A DNA stretch of 64,000 nt from Phycisphaerales bacterium UBA1161 (lineage in GTDB: Bacteria; Planctomycetota; Phycisphaerae; Tepidisphaerales; Tepidisphaeraceae). The stretch's first letter is position 1. Each line of letters starts with the position of its first letter. Both the position numbers and the translations under genes were made by a program. The stretch is taken from contig DBZL01000014.1 in assembly GCA_002311745.1 (NCBI GenBank), positions 62,001 through 126,000 of the forward strand, in the 5' to 3' direction. The notes under the pieces were generated by a model. That model was given only the letters and a program-made list of their open reading frames with translations, was not told the origin of the DNA and did no database searches. Below are positions 42,307-51,442 of this stretch, one piece after another.

Positions 42307-45300
42307 TTACGGCCCCGCCGCGGCCGCCGCCTTCTTGGCCAAGCGGCCTTTCACCAACGCCAGCCAATCGTTGTCCGCCGCCGCATAGGGGCGGAATTTC
42401 TCCATCGAACCCTGCTCTTCGCTGTACGACAGGGCCCGATTGGCGCCCAGCTTGTTGGCCGCCGGCGAGTCGATCAGATTGCTGCTGTCGGTGGCGCTCA
42501 TCTGGAACAGCACGCGATGGTCGAACTCGCGCATCGCGGTGCGATCCAGCGCTCGGTCCAGCGCCGTCGCCGTGTCGATCCACGCGATGAAGTGAATCCC
42601 CACGCCCGGACCGTCGCGCAGCAGGTCGTTGAATTCCTTGCCCGCATCCGTCGGCTTCTCCTCGTCCCCGCTCCCGCTGGAAAAACTGAACGATTCCTCG
42701 CTCTTGCGCAGCGACCGGTACCGCTGCATGCCGAAGATCATCACGAAGATCGGCGGCGGACTGGACGTCTCCGCCGCCTGGCGGTTCTGCATCTCCAGGG
42801 CCAATTCGTGGATCGCCTCGGGCACGGCGCGGTAATCGACGTTCTTGGATGTGTGCGGCAGCGCCTGCGCCACCCGCGCCAGCACGCCAAAGGAGAGCGA
42901 ATCCGTCGGGCTGCCGTCCAGGATGTAGAAGCTCCCCGCCGACGGCGGAAGCTGCGCCGCCAGGCCGATCATCGACTGCGACATCATCGCCAGCGCCGCT
43001 TCCTCGTTTTGCCCAATGATCATGATGTTGGCCCCGCTTTGGTGCCGCAGCGCCACGGCGGTCGGAGGCTTGATCGCCACCGGCTCGCCCAGCCACGCCA
43101 CCGGCGCCGTCGGCACAGCGCCATATCGGTCGGCGTTGATCAGCTCCATCAGCGCCCGGTTCTTGTAGAAATCGGCCGGAGCGTTGCCCTCGAACACGAT
43201 CGGCGGCTCGGGCTTCAACCCCGTCGCCCGCGCCTTGTCGTTCACTTGTTCCAGATAAACGTCCCGCTGTTCATCCGGCAGCCAGGCCACCTGGAACGGG
43301 CTGTTTCCCTCGACCAACCCGCCGGCGTCGTTGTAAATCGCCTCGCCCGGACGCGACAGCAGCCGCGCCGCCGAGTTCCCGTCGCCCAGGATCATCTGCG
43401 AATCCGCCTCGCTGGTCTGCAGCGCGATGCGCACGGCGATCTGCCCGATGGTGCTGCGCGACAGCCCCGACGATCCGCCGATCGTCTGCGACCCCAGCAG
43501 CACGTGGATGCCGAACGCACGGCCTTGCCGCACCAAGCGGTCGAGCAGCAGCGCCGCATCCTGCGCCAGCTTGTCATCCTCGCTGAAAAATTCCTGGAAT
43601 TCGTCGATGATCAGCAGCGTGCGCGGCATCTTTTGGCCGGTGGCATCGCGGTAGCTGGCCAGGTCCTGCACGCCGGCTTTGCGGAACAGATCGCCGCGCC
43701 GCGTCAGCTCCGCGTCCAGCCGCTGCAGCACGCTCAGCCCGAATTCCCGGTCGCTTTCCACCGCGATCGCCCGCGCGTGCGGCAACTGGTGCTCCGCGTA
43801 CGTCTTGAATTCCACGCCCTTCTTGAAGTCGATCAGGTACAGCTCGATTTCCTCCGGCGAATACCACATCGCCAGGTTGCTGATCAGCGCATGCAGCAGC
43901 GTGGACTTGCCCGAACCGGTCTTGCCGGCGATCAGCGCGTGTTGCGCCACGCCGCGGCCCAGCCGGAACGTCTGCAGCCGCGTCGCCCCCATCCGCCCGA
44001 TCGCCACCTGCACGTCCGAATTGGTCTTGAGCGTCCAGAACTGCGACGGCTTGGGCGCGATGCTCGTGAACGGCACCTCCACCCGTTTGGCCTCCTTGGC
44101 CTTCTTGCCCACTTGGTGCAGCAGACTCGTGAGCTGTTCTTCCGTCGGCGCCGCGTCCACCGACAAAGGGAATCGCTGGAACACTTCGTCGCGCCACACG
44201 AACCGGTCCCCTTCCCTCACCAGGTTGATGCTGTGCGCTTCCAGGTCCTCCAGGTGCGTGCCGGCCGGCATGGTTTCGCGCACGTCGCGCATGACCAGCG
44301 TGTACACCCCGCAGCGCGCTCCCGTGGTCGCGATGCTGCTTAGCCGACGGAACGCGTCGTCGCTGAATTTCACCGGATAATCCGCGATCACCAGAAACCG
44401 GTACGGCTCAGCCAGTTCCCCGGCCTGGGCGTTGTAATCGTCGATCGTCGCAAACTCGTTTCGCAGGTATTTCTGGATGACCGTCTCCATGTGCTCGGTC
44501 AGATTCTCCAGGCGCTGATCGATCTGATCCGTATCCGTCCAGATGCGCACGCCCACCAGGGCCTCTTCGTAATCCGCCAGGTGCATGAATCCGGCGAAAT
44601 TCTGCCCCAGGCCCACCGGGTCAATCAGCGTGAACCGCACGCGCCCCGGCGGCAAACACGTCAGCAGACGCGCCATTACCATCTGCATGGCGCGGACCGA
44701 GTCCAGCCGCCCGGCGCGGTCCGTGTGGATCAGCAGCGACGCCTGCCGCGGAAACGCCATCAGCGCCGGCACGCTGAACGTCTCCGACAGCGGCAGCGTG
44801 AACGGCGCGGCCTTGGCCACGTCGGCGATGATCGTTCTTAAATCAATCTGAAGCTGGCCGAATCGCACCGTCGGCGGGAACTTGGTCGGCGGCGTCCAGT
44901 GCTCCCAGCTCGGGTCGTCCCACGCCACCGCCCCGCCGCCCTCTTCCTGCATCGGCGCCTGAATCTTCTGCAGCCCTTCGCTCCAGCGCTTCTCCAGCGC
45001 CGCACGCGCCGCACGAAACTGCTCGTTCAACTCGTTCTGACGCTGCGACGTCCGCTGACCGATGTTCTTCCGTTCCGTTTCGTACTTCTGCTTGAGTTCT
45101 TCGAGTTTTTTCGTGCGCCACTGCTCCAGTTCCGCCGCGGCGGTCTTGCGCAGCGCCTCGTTTTCCGCGGTTTTCTTCTCCTGCTCCGCCTTGCCCGCCG
45201 CCAGCGCCGCCTCTTTCTTTTTGACCGCCTTTTCCAGCAACGGCGCCGCCTTGTCCCGCGCGCTTTGACTTTCCGCCTTCTGCTGCCGCACGGACTTGAC

Positions 45301-46329
45301 CAGGTCCGTGTCGCGCTGCATGTTGGCCCGCTCCAGCGCGCGTTCGTTCCCGATGCGGGCCGCATCCAGCGCTTGGCGCAGCGGAAGACACGCCGCCGCC
45401 ACCTGCCGTCGCGCCATCGACCCCAGCACAAACAGCCCCACCGTCACCACCGCCACCACCGAGCCCACGCAAATCCCCAGCAGCTCCCACTGCGGCTCCA
45501 GCGTCTGCTTCACCACTTGCGGCACCGCAATCGACAACGCCAAAAGCAAAAAAACGATCAGGTACGGTCGTGCACCCACCAGCAGATTCGGAACCGACAG
45601 GGTGGACAACCTCGAAAGCTGCTGCTCGATGATCTGCTTTCGCTGCTCGAACGATGTTCCGTCATCCTCGACCTCGCCGGCCGCCGCTGACGGCGGGGCC
45701 GGCTGGTTATAGCGCTCCATCAGCGCCTTCGCTTCATCCTCCTTGGCATCCAGCAACTCAATGTGAGCCGCGTACAGCTCCGTCGCCTTCTTCAATTCCT
45801 CGGCAACCTTCCCCTCAGACGCCTCCAGCACGCTCTCGGCCAGCCAAACCGCCTGCTCGTACTTCTGCTTAATGTCTTCCTGAACCGCCTGGAATTCCTC
45901 GTTGGCCCGACGTCGGACGGCTTCGTCATGCTTTTTGTTCGCCGCCAAATTCTGCTGGTACCGCGCTTCGATTTGCCCCAGGCGCTCGTCATTCTTGCGC
46001 GCGATTTGCTCTTGCAGGCTCTTGTAATTCCGCTCCAGGTCGCTGTGCTTGCGCTGGTCCTTGCTCTGCGTATCCGCCAACGAATCATGAAGCTGGCGGT
46101 CGATCCGCACCTCCAGGTCCGCGCACTGCGTGGCCAATTCCACCAAATCCCGCAGCGCCCCCCGCTGCAGGTCCCGATGCGTTTGCGGCAGCGGCTCGCC
46201 CATCTCCGTCGCTTCCGCTTCAGCGCTGACCACCGCCGCCGGGGCCGAATCTTCATCGGTTTCCGACGTCGGCGAAATCGTCGCCGGAAGATCGGGCAGT
46301 AGATCACTGTCGGGAGAAGTGTTTTCCAT
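42307..46329 (-). CDS. FtsK/SpoIIIE-type ATPase of a type VII-like (WXG100) secretion system
   Basis: The 1340-residue product starts with coiled coils at about 80-240, has two membrane helices at about 255-275 and 285-305, then more coiled coil to about 470. Three FtsK-like modules follow. The first (about 540-720) has no Walker A. The second has Walker A GKTGSGKST (about 802) and Walker B LLIIDEFQEF (about 910). The third (about 1080-1330) has a degenerate loop (IMIIGQNEEAA). This is the order of EccC/EssC, but the long coiled coils are unusual. Two small WXG100-like genes lie just upstream, supporting a secretion role. Confidence 0.85.
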   Translation of the reverse strand: MENTSPDSDLLPDLPATISPTSETDEDSAPAAVVSAEAEATEMGEPLPQTHRDLQRGALRDLVELATQCADLEVRIDRQLHDSLADTQSKDQRKHSDLERNYKSLQEQIARKNDERLGQIEARYQQNLAANKKHDEAVRRRANEEFQAVQEDIKQKYEQAVWLAESVLEASEGKVAEELKKATELYAAHIELLDAKEDEAKALMERYNQPAPPSAAAGEVEDDGTSFEQRKQIIEQQLSRLSTLSVPNLLVGARPYLIVFLLLALSIAVPQVVKQTLEPQWELLGICVGSVVAVVTVGLFVLGSMARRQVAAACLPLRQALDAARIGNERALERANMQRDTDLVKSVRQQKAESQSARDKAAPLLEKAVKKKEAALAAGKAEQEKKTAENEALRKTAAAELEQWRTKKLEELKQKYETERKNIGQRTSQRQNELNEQFRAARAALEKRWSEGLQKIQAPMQEEGGGAVAWDDPSWEHWTPPTKFPPTVRFGQLQIDLRTIIADVAKAAPFTLPLSETFSVPALMAFPRQASLLIHTDRAGRLDSVRAMQMVMARLLTCLPPGRVRFTLIDPVGLGQNFAGFMHLADYEEALVGVRIWTDTDQIDQRLENLTEHMETVIQKYLRNEFATIDDYNAQAGELAEPYRFLVIADYPVKFSDDAFRRLSSIATTGARCGVYTLVMRDVRETMPAGTHLEDLEAHSINLVREGDRFVWRDEVFQRFPLSVDAAPTEEQLTSLLHQVGKKAKEAKRVEVPFTSIAPKPSQFWTLKTNSDVQVAIGRMGATRLQTFRLGRGVAQHALIAGKTGSGKSTLLHALISNLAMWYSPEEIELYLIDFKKGVEFKTYAEHQLPHARAIAVESDREFGLSVLQRLDAELTRRGDLFRKAGVQDLASYRDATGQKMPRTLLIIDEFQEFFSEDDKLAQDAALLLDRLVRQGRAFGIHVLLGSQTIGGSSGLSRSTIGQIAVRIALQTSEADSQMILGDGNSAARLLSRPGEAIYNDAGGLVEGNSPFQVAWLPDEQRDVYLEQVNDKARATGLKPEPPIVFEGNAPADFYKNRALMELINADRYGAVPTAPVAWLGEPVAIKPPTAVALRHQSGANIMIIGQNEEAALAMMSQSMIGLAAQLPPSAGSFYILDGSPTDSLSFGVLARVAQALPHTSKNVDYRAVPEAIHELALEMQNRQAAETSSPPPIFVMIFGMQRYRSLRKSEESFSFSSGSGDEEKPTDAGKEFNDLLRDGPGVGIHFIAWIDTATALDRALDRTAMREFDHRVLFQMSATDSSNLIDSPAANKLGANRALSYSEEQGSMEKFRPYAAADNDWLALVKGRLAKKAAAAAGP

Positions 46330-46339
46330 GATTCAGCAA

Positions 46340-46552
46340 TCACTCACAATCGTGCCTGATCTGTTGCAGCACCCGGGCCATTTGATCCATGGCGTTGATG
46401 GCCTGACGCGAATCCATCTCCAGCGGCTGCAAAAACCGCGACTCAAACGCCCTGGCCGTGGAGTCGTCCCAGTGCGATTTGGTGTCATTCCAACGCGTCA
46501 TGAGCTCTTTGACCGATTTTCCCACCCGAGCCCGGCCTTCATGCATGCCCAT
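46340..46552 (-). CDS. Short WXG100-like protein
   Basis: The 70-residue helical product has Trp residues in TRWNDTKSHWDDSTARAFES at about 19-38, in the place of the WXG turn, and a second helix ending in RHDCE. It is shorter than typical WXG100 proteins (about 100 residues). The gene lies 10 bases before the ATPase gene and 3 bases after the coiled-coil gene. It may be a substrate or a partner of the secreted pair. Confidence 0.6.
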   Translation of the reverse strand: MGMHEGRARVGKSVKELMTRWNDTKSHWDDSTARAFESRFLQPLEMDSRQAINAMDQMARVLQQIRHDCE

Positions 46553-46555
46553 CAG

Positions 46556-47596
46556 TCACCTCGACGAATGCAAGATATTGTCATTGCTTGTGTTATATAT
46601 CGCCACTAGCCCGCCATCGTCCAGCACCACCAGCGAACCAACCGGCAACTTCAGCAAGTCGGCAAGGTCCGGCCGCCCAACCGACAAATCCGCGACCGAT
46701 GCCTTATTGTACCCCTCCGATCCGCCGCCATCGACCGGCCCGATGCACCACGAAATGGCCGACTCCGCAGGCATTCGAAGCATGTACAGCCGCTTGGCCG
46801 TCGCCGCCGACTGCGCCACGGCGATGGATCGTCCTTCGGCCGGCGCAGCCTCGCTCGCCAGCGCCGCCGCCGCGGCCTGATGCTCGCCGCTCACCAATCC
46901 GCACCCCAGAGCCACCGGTCCCGCCAGCGGCTCTGCCGCCGCCAACGTTTCCACAGACGCAACCCGCGCCCGGATCCCGGCCGGATCGATCTCCGCCTCC
47001 CCTTTGCGCGGCGCTTCCACCGTCTCGGCCCCTCGTGCCATCGTTCCTCGGCCTCCTTCGCCGCCGGCCGCCGCCGCGCCGGCCATCTCGCCCTCTTCCG
47101 CGACCCCCGCGGGACCCAGACCGATGTACTTTTCCAGCATCTCGATCGTCGCCCCAAGCTGCGCGATCGCCGCCGGCACGCCAGCCGACACCGAGTTGGA
47201 AAACCGCGCCACCCCGCCACGGTACAAAGTCGCCTCCTTCAGCAGCCGTCGCGTCCACTGCTTGACGTTGTTGAATTTTATCTGCGCGTCGGCCAGGTTC
47301 TTCTTGGCGATCTGCACCGCCTTTTGCTCGTCCACCGCCGACGGTGTCGCGCCCGTGGAATCCTTGAAAATGGTCTTCTGCCGCAGCGCATCCTCCGCCC
47401 TGGACAGCGTTTCCTGCCGCTTGCGGATTTGGCTCGCCCAGTAATTCTGTTGTTCCCCTTCCAGCCACCTTTCCGTCCGCCCAATGTCCGAATCCGCGTC
47501 CCCAAGCGCCAGACTCGCCGACTCCTGGAACTTGGTCAAATAGGCGCGGAACTCTTTGATCGAATCGATCGAGTCAACGCGCGCGGAAGTAGTCAT
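46556..47596 (-). CDS. Type VII locus coiled-coil protein, possible substrate or effector
   Basis: The ATG at 47596 has GGGAG 6 bases upstream and gives 346 residues. Residues about 1-160 are long helices, with KEFRAYLTKFQES and AEDALRQKT segments, similar in style to LXG or WXG N-terminal domains. A Gly/Ala-rich linker at about 165-260 follows, then a compact mixed domain at about 265-346 with WCIGPVDGGG and LVVLDDGGLVAIYN. The order of a helical leader and a C-terminal globular domain fits a secreted effector. No toxin family is recognised. Confidence 0.6.
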   Translation of the reverse strand: MTTSARVDSIDSIKEFRAYLTKFQESASLALGDADSDIGRTERWLEGEQQNYWASQIRKRQETLSRAEDALRQKTIFKDSTGATPSAVDEQKAVQIAKKNLADAQIKFNNVKQWTRRLLKEATLYRGGVARFSNSVSAGVPAAIAQLGATIEMLEKYIGLGPAGVAEEGEMAGAAAAGGEGGRGTMARGAETVEAPRKGEAEIDPAGIRARVASVETLAAAEPLAGPVALGCGLVSGEHQAAAAALASEAAPAEGRSIAVAQSAATAKRLYMLRMPAESAISWCIGPVDGGGSEGYNKASVADLSVGRPDLADLLKLPVGSLVVLDDGGLVAIYNTSNDNILHSSR

Positions 47597-47641
47597 GGTT
47601 GCTCCCGTCCGGGCCCGCCGGCCCATCCCTCGGCTGCGCCG

Positions 47642-47914
47642 TTACCGCTGCTTGAGGTAGTCCTCGATGGCCGCGGCCTTCTTGCCCAGAAACTGCACGT
47701 GCTCGTGCGAACTCTCCAGGAATTTCCCGACCGCTTTGACCGTCTGCTCAAACGCCTCGGTGAATTTCCGCTGTTCCTGGTCGCGCCACGTCGCCTCCAA
47801 TCCATGAAGCTTGGCGTTCAGCCCGCCGAGCAGGCCCTGCAACTCATTATTGAACCGATTCAAATCCTGAGCAAATCGACGCAGTTCGGTCGGATCAACA
47901 TTTGCCTTTGCCAT
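47642..47914 (-). CDS. WXG100-family secreted helical hairpin protein
   Basis: The ATG at 47914 has GAAAGG upstream and gives 90 residues. Two helices are joined at a W-R-D turn in LEATWRDQEQRKF (about 40-52), the family position of W-x-G, and the second helix has F-x-x-x-F and ends with YLKQR. It is the first gene of the locus and starts 20 bases after the stop of the SpoU methyltransferase gene. Confidence 0.75.
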   Translation of the reverse strand: MAKANVDPTELRRFAQDLNRFNNELQGLLGGLNAKLHGLEATWRDQEQRKFTEAFEQTVKAVGKFLESSHEHVQFLGKKAAAIEDYLKQR

Positions 47915-47933
47915 AGTCAACCTTTCACGGCCC

Positions 47934-48683
47934 CTACCGCTCGGAAATATTGTAACGGATTCTTTGCCTCCGCGCCTCGGCCAGCACCACCGCCGCCGCA
48001 TGCGACAGCGCCAACGACGGCGCCCCCGCCACCGTCGGTATGCTCACCAGTGCGTCACAGACCGATCTTACCGCGCCCGACAATCCCCGCTTCTCGCCGC
48101 CGATGGCCAAGATCACTCCAGCGGTCAAATCCGCTTCATAAATGCTTCTCTTGGCCCCCGCCACGCACCCCAGCAGGCGCAGCCCCTCGCCCTTCAGCCG
48201 CTGCAACAGTTTCACATCCTCCACTTGCACCATCGGCACGCGCTCCAACGCCCCCGAGGCCGGGCGAGCCACTTCCGTCTCGTCAAAGTCCCACAAATGC
48301 TTCTTGATCAACACCGCGTCCGCCCCCATCGCCTGGGCGCTGCGCAGCGTAAAACCCAGGTTCCGCGCATCCTCGATGCCTTCAACGAGCAGCAGCAGCG
48401 GCTGATGCCCGGTTCGCCGCAGCAACTGCAGAAGCTCATCTGCCGTTGTCGGCGGCTTGCTCGAGCAGACCGCCAGCACCCCGCCATGGCTCGCCCCGTG
48501 CGCCAGCGCATCCAGCTCCCGTCCGCTCACCCGCTTGACCGGCACCCGCGCCGCGGCCGCCGCCTCCAGCACCTCCCGGATTTTTTCTTCATGCGCGCCT
48601 TGGCGAATCAGGATCACTTCAAATCGTCGCGACCTGCCCTGCAGCGCCGCCAGCACCGACTGCCGACCTTCCAGACACTCCAT
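47934..48683 (-). CDS. SpoU/TrmH-family RNA 2'-O-methyltransferase
   Basis: The 249-residue product has the RlmB-like substrate-binding N-terminus (about 1-75) and a SPOUT knot domain: EGIEDARNLGFTLRSAQAMG (about 101-120), AIGGEKRGLS (about 190-199) and PTVAGAPSLALSHAAAVVLAEA near the end. The last motif usually reads S-L-N-V-S; here Asn is Ala. It probably methylates a ribose in rRNA or tRNA. The target cannot be told from sequence. Confidence 0.9.
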   Translation of the reverse strand: MECLEGRQSVLAALQGRSRRFEVILIRQGAHEEKIREVLEAAAAARVPVKRVSGRELDALAHGASHGGVLAVCSSKPPTTADELLQLLRRTGHQPLLLLVEGIEDARNLGFTLRSAQAMGADAVLIKKHLWDFDETEVARPASGALERVPMVQVEDVKLLQRLKGEGLRLLGCVAGAKRSIYEADLTAGVILAIGGEKRGLSGAVRSVCDALVSIPTVAGAPSLALSHAAAVVLAEARRQRIRYNISER

Positions 48684-48763
48684 CGCCTCATTTTACGCCC
48701 CGGGCACAGGCGAAAAAACCCAATACCGCCGCTATCATCCGCCACTGGACTCCAGGAGCGGAT

Positions 48764-49558
48764 ATGGACCTTCAACTGAGCGGAAAAACCGCATTGGTCA
48801 CCGGATCGACGGCGGGCATCGGCTTGGCCATCGCCTCCTTGCTCGCCCGCGAAAGCGCCAACGTCATCGTCAACGGGCGCACGTCCAAGCGCGTCGATCA
48901 AGCCGTCGCCGCCATTCGCCACAAATGCCCCGGCGCAAAAGTTTCTGGCGTCGATGCCGACGTCAGTTCCGCCGAAGGTTGTGCTCGGCTCATCGGCGCC
49001 GCCCCCGAGGTCGATATCCTGGTCAACAACGCCGGCATCTTCCGCCCCACGCCTTTTGAGCAGATCAGCGACCGGGAATGGGACGAGCTTTTTCAGACCA
49101 ACGTCATGAGCGGCGTTCGGCTCAGCCGCTTTTATTTGCCCAAAATGCGCGCCAAGAACTGGGGACGCATCGTTTTCATCTCCAGCGAATCGGCCGTGCA
49201 GATTCCCGTCGAGATGATCCACTACGGCCTCACCAAAACCGCCCAGCTCGCCCTCTCGCGCGGACTGGCCGAAACCACCGCCGCCACCGGCGTCACCGTC
49301 AATGCCGTTCTGCCCGGCCCCACCGCCTCCGAAGGCGTGGGCGCTTTCGTCGCCGACATGGCCCGCCGCCGCGGTGTTTCACCCGAGCAGATCGAGACCG
49401 AATTCTTCAATTCCGTGCGGCCATCGTCCCTGCTCAAGCGATTCGCCACCGTCGAGGAGGTGGCCCATTTGGTCGCCTATGTCTGCAGCCCGTTGGCCTC
49501 GGCAACCAACGGCGCTTCCCTGCGCGTCGACGGCGGTGTCGTGCGATCCATCCTTTGA
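48764..49558 (+). CDS. Short-chain dehydrogenase/reductase
   Basis: The 264-residue product has the NAD(P) loop TGSTAGIG (about 14-21), NNAG (about 89-92), the catalytic Ser in FISSES and Tyr-x3-Lys in HYGLTK (about 152-157), and a C-terminal GASLRVDGG. CAGGAG precedes the ATG. Family members reduce or oxidise many alcohols; no specific substrate is suggested. It is followed by mutL after 35 bases. Confidence 0.92.
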   Translation: MDLQLSGKTALVTGSTAGIGLAIASLLARESANVIVNGRTSKRVDQAVAAIRHKCPGAKVSGVDADVSSAEGCARLIGAAPEVDILVNNAGIFRPTPFEQISDREWDELFQTNVMSGVRLSRFYLPKMRAKNWGRIVFISSESAVQIPVEMIHYGLTKTAQLALSRGLAETTAATGVTVNAVLPGPTASEGVGAFVADMARRRGVSPEQIETEFFNSVRPSSLLKRFATVEEVAHLVAYVCSPLASATNGASLRVDGGVVRSIL

Positions 49559-49580
49559 ACGTTTTTTCACCCCTTGTCGC

Positions 49581-49586
49581 TATAAT
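49581..49586 (+). promoter_or_regulatory. Consensus -10 box directly before mutL
   Basis: TATAAT ends 7 bases before the GTG start codon of mutL at 49594. No -35 at the usual spacing is visible. If used, transcription would begin at or next to the start codon, giving a leaderless mRNA. Confidence 0.4.
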
Positions 49587-49593
49587 CGCCCGC

Positions 49594-51375
49594 GTGTCGC
49601 GCAGTCCCATCCAACCATTGCCGCCGGCGCTGATCAACCGCATCGCCGCCGGCGAAGTCATCGAGCGGCCCGCTTCGGTCGTCAAAGAACTGATCGAAAA
49701 TTCCCTCGACGCCGACGTCACGCGCATCGTCGTCGAGGTGGAGGATGGCGGCTGCTCGCTGATCCGCGTCATCGACGATGCCGCCGGAATCCCCCCCTCC
49801 GAGCTGCCCCTGGCCTTCGCCCCCCACGCCACCAGCAAACTCCGCAGCGACGAGGAGCTATTCCGCATCGCCACCATGGGATTCCGTGGCGAGGCCCTGG
49901 CCAGCGTCGGCGCCGTCTCCCAAGCCCGGATTCTCAGCCGCACCTCCGACGACTCCGTCGCCTATGAAATCCACAACCGCGGCGGACAGATCGACCAGCC
50001 CCAGGCCGCCGCCGGCAACCGCGGCACCGTCGTCGAAGTCCGCAATCTCTTCTTCAACACTCCCGCACGCAGAAAATTCCTCAAAGGCTCCGCCACCGAG
50101 TTCGGCCATATCAGCGACACGTTCGTGCGCCTGGCACTGTCTTTTCCCGACGTCTCCTTCACGTTGATCCACGGCGGGCGCACCATTCTCGATTTGCCGG
50201 CCACCAGCCCCCAACGGCGTTGGCTGGCCGCCTGGCCCGCCGAATTCGCCGACCTGTGCCTGCCCCTGGACCTGCGCGACGCCGAAATCTCCCTGATCGG
50301 CCTGATCGGCAAACCCGAGCTGGCCCGGCCCACGCCCAAGCACCAGTATTTTTTCCTCAATCGCCGCTGTATCCGCGATCGTTTTATTCAGCACGCCCTG
50401 CGCGAAGCCTATCGCGGCCTGATCGAACCCGGCCGCCACCCCGCCGCGATTTTGCTCCTGTCCATGCCCCCGCAGGACGTGGACGTCAACGTCCACCCCA
50501 CCAAGAGCGAGATCCGCTTCCGTGACAGCGGCCGGATTCACGGCCTGATCCTCTCCGTGATCCGCGAAAAGCTCCTGGGCAGCGACCTTTCTCCCGTCGC
50601 CCTCGCCGCTCGCCAGATCGCTCCGCCCGTGGACGATCCCGTTCGCCAGGACATGCGCAAGAAATTGGCCGAGTTCTTTCAATCCGCGTTGCCGCAGGGC
50701 AGTTTTCCGCAGCCGGATTCGCCGCGGCCCCCGCAGCCTGCGCCAGCGCCTGCGGCTTCGCCATCGCCCTCGCCGGTCCCCGCGCCAATCCCCACCGGCT
50801 CGGTGCCGGCCATTCAGTTGCACAACTGTTATCTCGTCGTCGAAAGCGAAGACGGCCTGCTCATCATCGATCAGCACGCCCTGCACGAGCGGATCATGTA
50901 CGAGGACTTGCTGGCCCGTCTTTCGCACGGCCCCCTGGAGAGCCAGCGGCTTCTCATCCCGCTCACCTTCGCCGCCTCCGCCAGGCAACTGGAGCTTCTG
51001 GATCAAATCCAGCCCCTGTTGCGACGCCTGGGCATCGAGGCCAGCCCCCTTGGCCCCACCGGCGCCGCCATCCACGCCTTCCCCAGTTTTCTGCATCGCC
51101 TGGACCCCGCGGATTTTCTCCGCGAGCTGCTCGAACGCGGCGAGCAGGAATCGCTCGATCTGCATCACGAAGAAGTCCTGCATGAAGTTCTGGACATGAT
51201 GGCCTGCAAAGCGGCCGTCAAAGCCGGCGATCCCCTTTCCCCCGCCGAGATCGAAGCTCTCCTGGCCCGCCGCCACCTGATCGACCGCAGCAGCAATTGC
51301 CCCCACGGCCGACCCACCACCCTGCGCATGACCCTGCACGACCTGGAAAAACAGTTCAAACGCACCGGGTTCTAG
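49594..51375 (+). CDS. mutL: DNA mismatch repair protein MutL with endonuclease motif
   Basis: A GTG at 49594 gives 593 residues; the open frame upstream runs across the SDR gene in another frame. The N-terminal GHKL ATPase has IAAGEVIERPASVVKELIENSLDA-type motifs (about 12-37), DDAAGI (about 58) and TMGFRGEAL (about 91). The C-terminal domain keeps the nuclease motif DQHALHERIMYE (about 427-438), ACKAAVKAG and CPHGRP near the end. It nicks DNA during mismatch repair with MutS, as in bacteria without MutH. Confidence 0.95.
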   Translation: MSRSPIQPLPPALINRIAAGEVIERPASVVKELIENSLDADVTRIVVEVEDGGCSLIRVIDDAAGIPPSELPLAFAPHATSKLRSDEELFRIATMGFRGEALASVGAVSQARILSRTSDDSVAYEIHNRGGQIDQPQAAAGNRGTVVEVRNLFFNTPARRKFLKGSATEFGHISDTFVRLALSFPDVSFTLIHGGRTILDLPATSPQRRWLAAWPAEFADLCLPLDLRDAEISLIGLIGKPELARPTPKHQYFFLNRRCIRDRFIQHALREAYRGLIEPGRHPAAILLLSMPPQDVDVNVHPTKSEIRFRDSGRIHGLILSVIREKLLGSDLSPVALAARQIAPPVDDPVRQDMRKKLAEFFQSALPQGSFPQPDSPRPPQPAPAPAASPSPSPVPAPIPTGSVPAIQLHNCYLVVESEDGLLIIDQHALHERIMYEDLLARLSHGPLESQRLLIPLTFAASARQLELLDQIQPLLRRLGIEASPLGPTGAAIHAFPSFLHRLDPADFLRELLERGEQESLDLHHEEVLHEVLDMMACKAAVKAGDPLSPAEIEALLARRHLIDRSSNCPHGRPTTLRMTLHDLEKQFKRTGF

Positions 51376-51442
51376 CGACTGCTTCGTGGCCGCATTTCCT
51401 AAAGAGTGGATTGCGGCCGCGACTGTCGGTAACTTGTCCTGC

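Noticed and set aside
42517-44343. 608-codon plus-strand frame opposite the FtsK-type ATPase
   Set aside because: Antisense shadow of a gene with clear Walker motifs; the translation is dominated by Arg, His and Gln.
49078-49593. Extension of mutL upstream to 49078
   Set aside because: The added part runs through the SDR gene in another frame and encodes Arg/His-rich sequence; GTG 49594 begins exactly at the conserved MutL N-terminus.
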